NCBI GenBank assembly: GCA_955652855.1
Contig: CATPCN010000538.1
Span: 1-9,765 of the forward strand
Length of the DNA stretch: 9,765 nt
Direction: 5' to 3'
Source of the DNA: an uncultured Chthoniobacterales bacterium
GTDB lineage: Bacteria > Verrucomicrobiota > Verrucomicrobiae > Chthoniobacterales > UBA10450
Shown: piece after piece, positions 6,110-9,765 of the stretch
How the letters are laid out: each line of letters starts with the position of its first letter
Position numbering within the stretch: position 1 is the first letter of the stretch
The notes under the pieces: generated by a model
What the model was told of the DNA's origin: nothing
What the model saw: the letters and a program-made list of their open reading frames with translations, nothing else
The model's database searches: none
Position numbers and translations under genes: made by a program

Positions 6110-7612
6110 TTACAATTCAAAAATGGAGCGCAACCGTTTCATGAATGACGCGGTGTATTCCTGCGCTTTTTTCGTTTGATCTTCCGGAATGGTCGCGCCT
6201 TTGATGATGCCTTCGGTTTCCATTTTGCGGCGCGCGAGCAGTTCACTCAGTTGCTGCAAGCTTTCCGGTGATTGACGCAGCACGTCGGCCATCATCGGTT
6301 GGCTGATTTCCATGACGTAGCAATCGCCGTCCGCGCGCACGGTGGCGCTGCGCGGTTCGCCGGTGAGGAGCGACATTTCGCCGAAGCAATCGCCGGAACG
6401 CAGCACGCCTACCTGAATGTTCGTTCCGTTCTTCGAAACGGAAACGCTGGCCGTGCCGCGCAATAAAATGAACATGGAATCGCCCGCCGCGCCTTCTTCG
6501 ATGACGCGTTCGCCGCGGCCGAAGTGGTCGAGCTTCGATTTCTTGAGCAAATCGTCGAGTTGACTCTCGGGCAGACATTGAAAGAGCCGGTCGCCCTGTA
6601 AAATGGTGCGCGCTTCGGCATGTCCTTCACGCGCCGGTCGCGCGGCGGCGCGGTCGACATGCAAGCTGACAATGGGAAAGGGGATCGCGATCCGCTGACG
6701 TTTGAGCTCGTACCAAATGTTCGTGCGAATGGCGTCGTTGATCTCATTGACCAGGGAATGATTGCCCATGTAGAACTTGATCTCGTAGGTCATGGCGCTG
6801 GCGGCGAAGTCGATCAGGTAAACTCTGACTTTCGGATCGGGCAACACGCCGGTTGCGCTTGAGGCGGCGCGATAAAGTACGTCCTTCACGCGATTCGGCG
6901 GCACGTTGTAATCGACACCCACACGAACGCGCATGGCGTGGACTTCCGTCGGGTAATGCAAATTGACGATCGTCGTGCGAACGATTTCGTTGTTCGGGAT
7001 GTCGAGATAGATGCCGTCGTTCGTGCGTAAACGCGTCGAGCGCCAGTTGATCTCCATCACTTCGGCAAAGCGCTCGTTGACCTGCAGCCAGTCGCCCACC
7101 TTGTATGGCCGGCTGATTTGCAACGACATACCGGCGATGATTCCCCCGAGCAGATTTTGACCGGCCAAGCCGAGAACGATGGCAGCGATACCTGATCCGG
7201 CGAGCAGACCTGTTAACCAGCGTCCGGCATGGTAGCCGTACCAGAGCACAGCGAGCAGTGTGATCAGGTAAATGAGCAGCGCGACGATTTGCCGCGGAAA
7301 ATGCGGGATCGGCGTCTGCTTTTTCTTCTCGAAATAAAAATTCCAAACGTAACGATCCACCAGCGCGACAACGAAGGCCGCGCTTAAGAGCACAAGCGCC
7401 GTGCCGGCATGGTTGCGCAGATCGAGCGCAACGCCGTACGTCCACATCGCCGCGTAAAACGCCAGCGCGAGACAAAACAGTCGAAACAAAAGACCGAGCC
7501 GCACGCCGGCGCGGCGTTTTAACAACCGGCCGATCATGAGCGTGACGAAAAACGTCACGATGAAAACGACGACCGTGGCCGCGGTGTGCTGGGTATCGAG
7601 TAAACTAAACAT
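6110..7612 (-). CDS. MscS-type channel with cyclic-nucleotide-binding domain
   Basis: This 500-aa inner-membrane channel, counted from the ATG at 7612, has about four leading helices (within 8-30, 39-62, 69-93 and 107-126). The Gly/Ala-rich pore helix follows (LLAGSGIAAIVLGLAGQNLL, about 136-155), then the MscS beta and alpha/beta domain starting at SLQISRPYKVGDWL. From about 340 there is a Crp-type cyclic-nucleotide-binding fold with FGEMSLLTGEPRSATVRA (410-427), matching the phosphate-binding cassette including its Arg. This is the architecture of the bacterial cyclic-nucleotide-gated (bCNG) branch of MscS proteins, in which ligand binding rather than tension may gate the channel. The ligand cannot be read from sequence. 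A longer frame opens at 7744, but its first 44 codons overlap the DUF423 3' end and a palindromic repeat, so I prefer 7612. It lies downstream of the cupin and DUF423 genes. Confidence 0.93.
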   Translation of the reverse strand: MFSLLDTQHTAATVVVFIVTFFVTLMIGRLLKRRAGVRLGLLFRLFCLALAFYAAMWTYGVALDLRNHAGTALVLLSAAFVVALVDRYVWNFYFEKKKQTPIPHFPRQIVALLIYLITLLAVLWYGYHAGRWLTGLLAGSGIAAIVLGLAGQNLLGGIIAGMSLQISRPYKVGDWLQVNERFAEVMEINWRSTRLRTNDGIYLDIPNNEIVRTTIVNLHYPTEVHAMRVRVGVDYNVPPNRVKDVLYRAASSATGVLPDPKVRVYLIDFAASAMTYEIKFYMGNHSLVNEINDAIRTNIWYELKRQRIAIPFPIVSLHVDRAAARPAREGHAEARTILQGDRLFQCLPESQLDDLLKKSKLDHFGRGERVIEEGAAGDSMFILLRGTASVSVSKNGTNIQVGVLRSGDCFGEMSLLTGEPRSATVRADGDCYVMEISQPMMADVLRQSPESLQQLSELLARRKMETEGIIKGATIPEDQTKKAQEYTASFMKRLRSIFEL

Positions 7613-7660
7613 CAGTGTCGCGCGCCAGAATAGCAGCGCCTCGCCATTGGCGACAAGCTT

Positions 7661-7701
7661 CGTAGTTGTAGCGGCGTTTGTGTCAAACGCCTCTACACAC
7701 G
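7661..7701. repeat. REP-like palindromic element
   Basis: A near-perfect inverted repeat has core arms GGCGTTTG (7673-7680) and CAAACGCC (7684-7691) around a 3-base loop. TGTAG/CTACA (7667-7671 and 7693-7697) extends it after one mismatched pair, giving 13 paired bases per side. It lies in the short gap between DUF423 and the channel gene. It resembles the scattered GTAGCGGCG-type palindromes I associate with Verrucomicrobia and Planctomycetes, which may be spread by REP-type transposases; that link comes from memory, not a search. Its right arm supplies the DUF423 stop codon. Confidence 0.65.
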
Positions 7702-8058
7702 TGGCGGCGCAACGGCGAGCCATGCCCAACCGGCCAGAAAACAAAGACCGCCCAGCGGCGTGATCGCGCCTAACGAGCGAATGTTCGTCAGCGCCATTGC
7801 GTACAAACTTCCGCTAAACAAAATAACTCCGGCAAAGAAAAGCCACCACGCGCCGCGATTCGTCGCCGCGTAAAACGCGAGCACGAACAAGGCGATCGCA
7901 TGAATGAAATGATAAAGCACCGCTTTGTTCCAGACATCGAGCATGCCATGACTTTCGATTGTCGATCTTAGCCAGTGCGCGCCAAATGCGCCGAGCGCCA
8001 CCGCCAGAAAACAAAGCGCCGCCGCGATTCGAAACAGCAAAGTCGATGACACGCTCAA
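7693..8058 (-). CDS. DUF423 family small membrane protein
   Basis: This 121-aa protein matches the YgdD/DUF423 family, small four-helix inner-membrane proteins of unknown role. Family marks are LGAFGAHWL (22-30), WNKAVLYHFIHAIALF (43-58), GVILFSGSLYAMAL (77-90) and GAITPLGGLCFLAGW (97-111). The hydrophobic helices span roughly 7-27, 48-66, 70-90 and 97-117. Length is normal. The start is a TTG at 8058, three bases after the cupin stop codon, with a weak GAGA upstream, suggesting translational coupling; a GTG two codons further in is an alternative. The TAG stop lies inside a palindromic repeat, so the last few residues (APPRV) may have been altered by its insertion. Confidence 0.92.
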   Translation of the reverse strand: MSVSSTLLFRIAAALCFLAVALGAFGAHWLRSTIESHGMLDVWNKAVLYHFIHAIALFVLAFYAATNRGAWWLFFAGVILFSGSLYAMALTNIRSLGAITPLGGLCFLAGWAWLAVAPPRV

Positions 8059-8061
8059 TGT

Positions 8062-8415
8062 TTATCTCGATCCAAGAAATTTCGCACACTCGCCGCCACT
8101 CGGACCATAAAAGAAAACCCAGAGGGCGAGATCGTCGCTGAAATTTTCGAAGCGATGCACGATGCCGGCTCGGACGAAGATGAAATCGTGCGGCGCGATT
8201 GTGCGGCGCCCATCTTCGCTCACGAACTCGCCAGTTCCGGAAATCACGACGTAGATTTCGTCCTGCTCATGCGGCGTTTGCGAATCGAGACCGCGCGGCG
8301 CGTATAATTTCACGCGCAATGTTCCATGTTCAAAAAGCGCGATCGATCTTTCCTTGGCCGATTCCAGCAATTGCGCGAGCGCATCTTCCACGGAGATGGT
8401 GCGCGATGAATTCAT
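8062..8415 (-). CDS. Single-domain cupin protein
   Basis: This 117-aa protein is a Cupin_2-type beta barrel. An N-terminal helical piece (1-25) precedes the barrel. Motif 1 is TPHEQDEIYVVISGTGEF (47-64), with H49 and E53 as likely metal ligands; the second His of the usual HxH pair is Gln. Motif 2 is PHDFIFVRAGIVHRFENFSD (75-94), with H87. Such proteins range from sugar and phenolic enzymes to small-molecule sensors, and nothing here fixes the substrate. A GTG at 8448 would add 11 residues, but the ATG at 8415 fits the family better and has an AGGGAAA stretch upstream, though a little far. It is probably the first gene of a unit with DUF423 and the channel, and is divergent from the peptidase. 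Confidence 0.88.
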   Translation of the reverse strand: MNSSRTISVEDALAQLLESAKERSIALFEHGTLRVKLYAPRGLDSQTPHEQDEIYVVISGTGEFVSEDGRRTIAPHDFIFVRAGIVHRFENFSDDLALWVFFYGPSGGECAKFLGSR

Positions 8416-8500
8416 TGTCGATCTTTTCCCTGGAAAACTCGGCTTCACAACATGTCGATGAAACGGTTAGCTTCAGCGTATGCATAATATGCCAGCGATC

Positions 8501-9712
8501 ATGAAAAATTTTTCCGGGATTTTTTGCGCATTCGCGCTCACGCAAATCGCTTTTGGCGCGATCCCAGTCCAGGAACGCGCCGATCGTTTTCTTGAGCTGG
8601 CGAATGCCGGTTTCAAAGCGCTCACCAAAGTGAATCAAGAAGCGCAGTGGTTCGCGCTCACCGATGTCACGCCTGAGCATGATGCCGCGTCCGAAACGGC
8701 AGGCAAAGCGTACGCGGCCTTCAACGGCAATCCGGCGCTGATCAACGAAGCGCGCGATTTGCTCACGCATCGCTCGGAATTGAAAGAGCTGACGGTGCGG
8801 CAGTTGAATCAGCTGCTGCTGAATGCGGCAGAAGGTCCGATGACGAATCCCGATCTGGTTTCGAAACGCGTGGAAGCCGAGACGAAACAATCGTCGATCT
8901 TGAACAGTTTCGAATTCAAACTGAACGGCCAGCCGATTACCGCGAACAAGATCGACAACATGCTCACAACGAGCACCGATCTGGCGGAGCGGAAAGCGGT
9001 TTGGGAAGCGTCGAAGGAATCAGGTCCGGCGCTCAAGCCGAATCTGATCAAGCTGCGCGATCTGCGCAACGGCGTCGCGAAAGAAATGAAGCATCCGGAT
9101 TATTTCGCGCTCGAAGTCGCCGGTTACGGCATGACGACCGACGAGATGATCAAGATGCACGACGATTTTTTGAAGCAGTTGCGCCCGCTTTATTTGCAAT
9201 TGCACACCTGGGCGAAATACAAGCTGGCGGAGAAATATCATCAGCCGGTGCCGAAAAAAATTCCGGCGCATTGGATCAACAATCGTTGGAGCCAGGAGTG
9301 GACCGGTCTGGTCGAGGCGGCCAACATCGACGATCGCTTCAAGGGCCGCGAGCCGGAATGGGTCGCGAAAACGGCCGAGCAATTTTATACGGGCCTCGGA
9401 TTCGCGACGTTGCCAGCGACTTTTTGGACGAAGTCTGATCTTTATCCCGTCCCGGCCGGCGACAAGCGGAAGAAAAACACGCACGCCTTTTGCAATCACA
9501 TCGATCTCGAGAACGACATTCGCTCGCTGCAAAACATCGAGCCGAATTCGCAATGGTTTTTCACCGCGCATCACGAGCTCGGGCACGGCCATTACTTCAT
9601 GGCTTATACGCGACCGGAAGTGCCGCCGCGACCGGCGCGATCGCCGCGATCGGTAGCGCTGACTCGCAAGCGAGGCGGTACGCCATCATGCCGCCGTTCG
9701 AGATCCCGGTGA
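8501..9712 (+). CDS. M2-family (ACE-like) zinc peptidase, truncated
   Basis: The frame encodes an exported metallopeptidase of the M2 peptidyl-dipeptidase family. From the ATG at 8501 a signal peptide (MKNFSGIFCAFALTQIAFGA) precedes the mature protein; an upstream ATG at 8480 would add seven residues and spoil the signal. The helical M2 body is followed by KNTHAFCNHIDLENDIRSL, then the zinc motif HHELGHGHY (HExxH at 358-362) and YTRPEVPP. Family members then continue with a GAN..FHEG-type stretch holding the third zinc ligand. Here, after about 9628, the sequence becomes unrelated (RPARSPRSVALTRK...) and stops at 9712. The rest of the family's usual ~600 residues is missing, so this copy cannot be active as read. 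The lost part is replaced by an esterase fragment on the other strand. Natural sequence spans 8501 to about 9628. Confidence 0.88.
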   Translation: MKNFSGIFCAFALTQIAFGAIPVQERADRFLELANAGFKALTKVNQEAQWFALTDVTPEHDAASETAGKAYAAFNGNPALINEARDLLTHRSELKELTVRQLNQLLLNAAEGPMTNPDLVSKRVEAETKQSSILNSFEFKLNGQPITANKIDNMLTTSTDLAERKAVWEASKESGPALKPNLIKLRDLRNGVAKEMKHPDYFALEVAGYGMTTDEMIKMHDDFLKQLRPLYLQLHTWAKYKLAEKYHQPVPKKIPAHWINNRWSQEWTGLVEAANIDDRFKGREPEWVAKTAEQFYTGLGFATLPATFWTKSDLYPVPAGDKRKKNTHAFCNHIDLENDIRSLQNIEPNSQWFFTAHHELGHGHYFMAYTRPEVPPRPARSPRSVALTRKRGGTPSCRRSRSR

Positions 9713-9765
9713 CGTACAGCCGCGCGGGATCCGTCGCGTACGTGCGCGCGGTCGCGCGAATCGCA
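9615..9765 (-). CDS. PHB-depolymerase/feruloyl-esterase-like fragment
   Basis: Read on the minus strand from the window edge, the frame encodes ATARTYATDPARLYVTGISN followed by GGMMAYRLACES and PIAAIAPVAAALP. This is the nucleophile-elbow region of the LpqC/PHB-depolymerase esterase family, alpha/beta hydrolases that cleave polyester or aryl-ester bonds, with the catalytic Ser in GISNG. The N-terminus lies beyond the window. The C-terminus is lost where the segment meets the M2 peptidase gene; the frame then runs through that gene to a TGA at 9597-9599. Local GC appears higher than in the flanking peptidase gene. Only about 50 residues are present, so the exact subfamily is uncertain. Confidence 0.75.

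Noticed and set aside
6744..7475. 243-aa minus-strand open frame
   Set aside because: It is an Arg-rich alternative frame inside the channel gene, with no recognisable motif.
7613..7744. Longer N-terminus (44 extra residues) for the MscS-type channel
   Set aside because: The added codons translate the 3' end of DUF423 and a palindromic repeat. The natural membrane-helix start is at the ATG at 7612.
1..9765. CRISPR array, toxin-antitoxin pair or defence system
   Set aside because: No regularly spaced repeats and no Cas, nuclease-toxin or antitoxin-like pair was seen on either strand.

Overview
The window looks like chromosomal DNA of a Gram-negative, moderately GC-rich bacterium, most plausibly Verrucomicrobiota (Chthoniobacterales/Spartobacteria type). 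The clues are a PEP-CTERM sorting tail, a palindromic GGCGTTTG..CAAACGCC element of the REP kind, the gene content, and starts that mostly lack a clear Shine-Dalgarno. This is inference from style, not from a marker gene. Nearly everything reads on the minus strand.

Layout. 1-164 has no convincing gene but several small hairpins. 165-238 is tRNA-Gln(CUG) with encoded CCA. 304-1632 is a response-regulator receiver domain fused to a metallo-beta-lactamase (MBL) fold hydrolase. 1694-1963 is a frameshifted remnant. It repeats the start of that MBL domain and then runs into a tail shared with the 129-aa gene at 3492-3881. 2027-2061 is a minus-strand terminator, which follows the 3' end of a PEP-CTERM protein gene (2084 to about 2300). 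Right against it, on the plus strand, begins a 5'-truncated helical-repeat (TPR-like) gene (about 2312-3490). Both of these genes lack their 5' ends at the same point.

3492-8415 is a compact minus-strand block of ordinary, intact genes. Read in the direction of transcription they are a cupin, a DUF423 membrane protein, an MscS-type channel with a cyclic-nucleotide-binding domain, a K+-independent type membrane pyrophosphatase (hppA) and an unknown 129-aa protein. The cupin, DUF423 and channel genes are close enough to form an operon, with a REP-like palindrome at the DUF423 stop codon. hppA has its own possible promoter.

On the plus strand from 8501 comes an exported M2-family (ACE-like) zinc peptidase. 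It is cut just after its HExxH region. The last ~140 bases encode, on the minus strand, the nucleophile-elbow segment of a PHB-depolymerase/feruloyl-esterase-like protein. This end junction and the one near 2300 join two unrelated truncated genes in opposite orientation. That fits real rearrangements, but equally assembly or amplification chimeras, and it is the main caution for anyone using this window.

I see no CRISPR array, transposase, phage gene or clear new defence system. The most interesting items are the receiver-MBL fusion with its decayed mosaic neighbour, the shared C-terminal tail, and the two inverted junctions.
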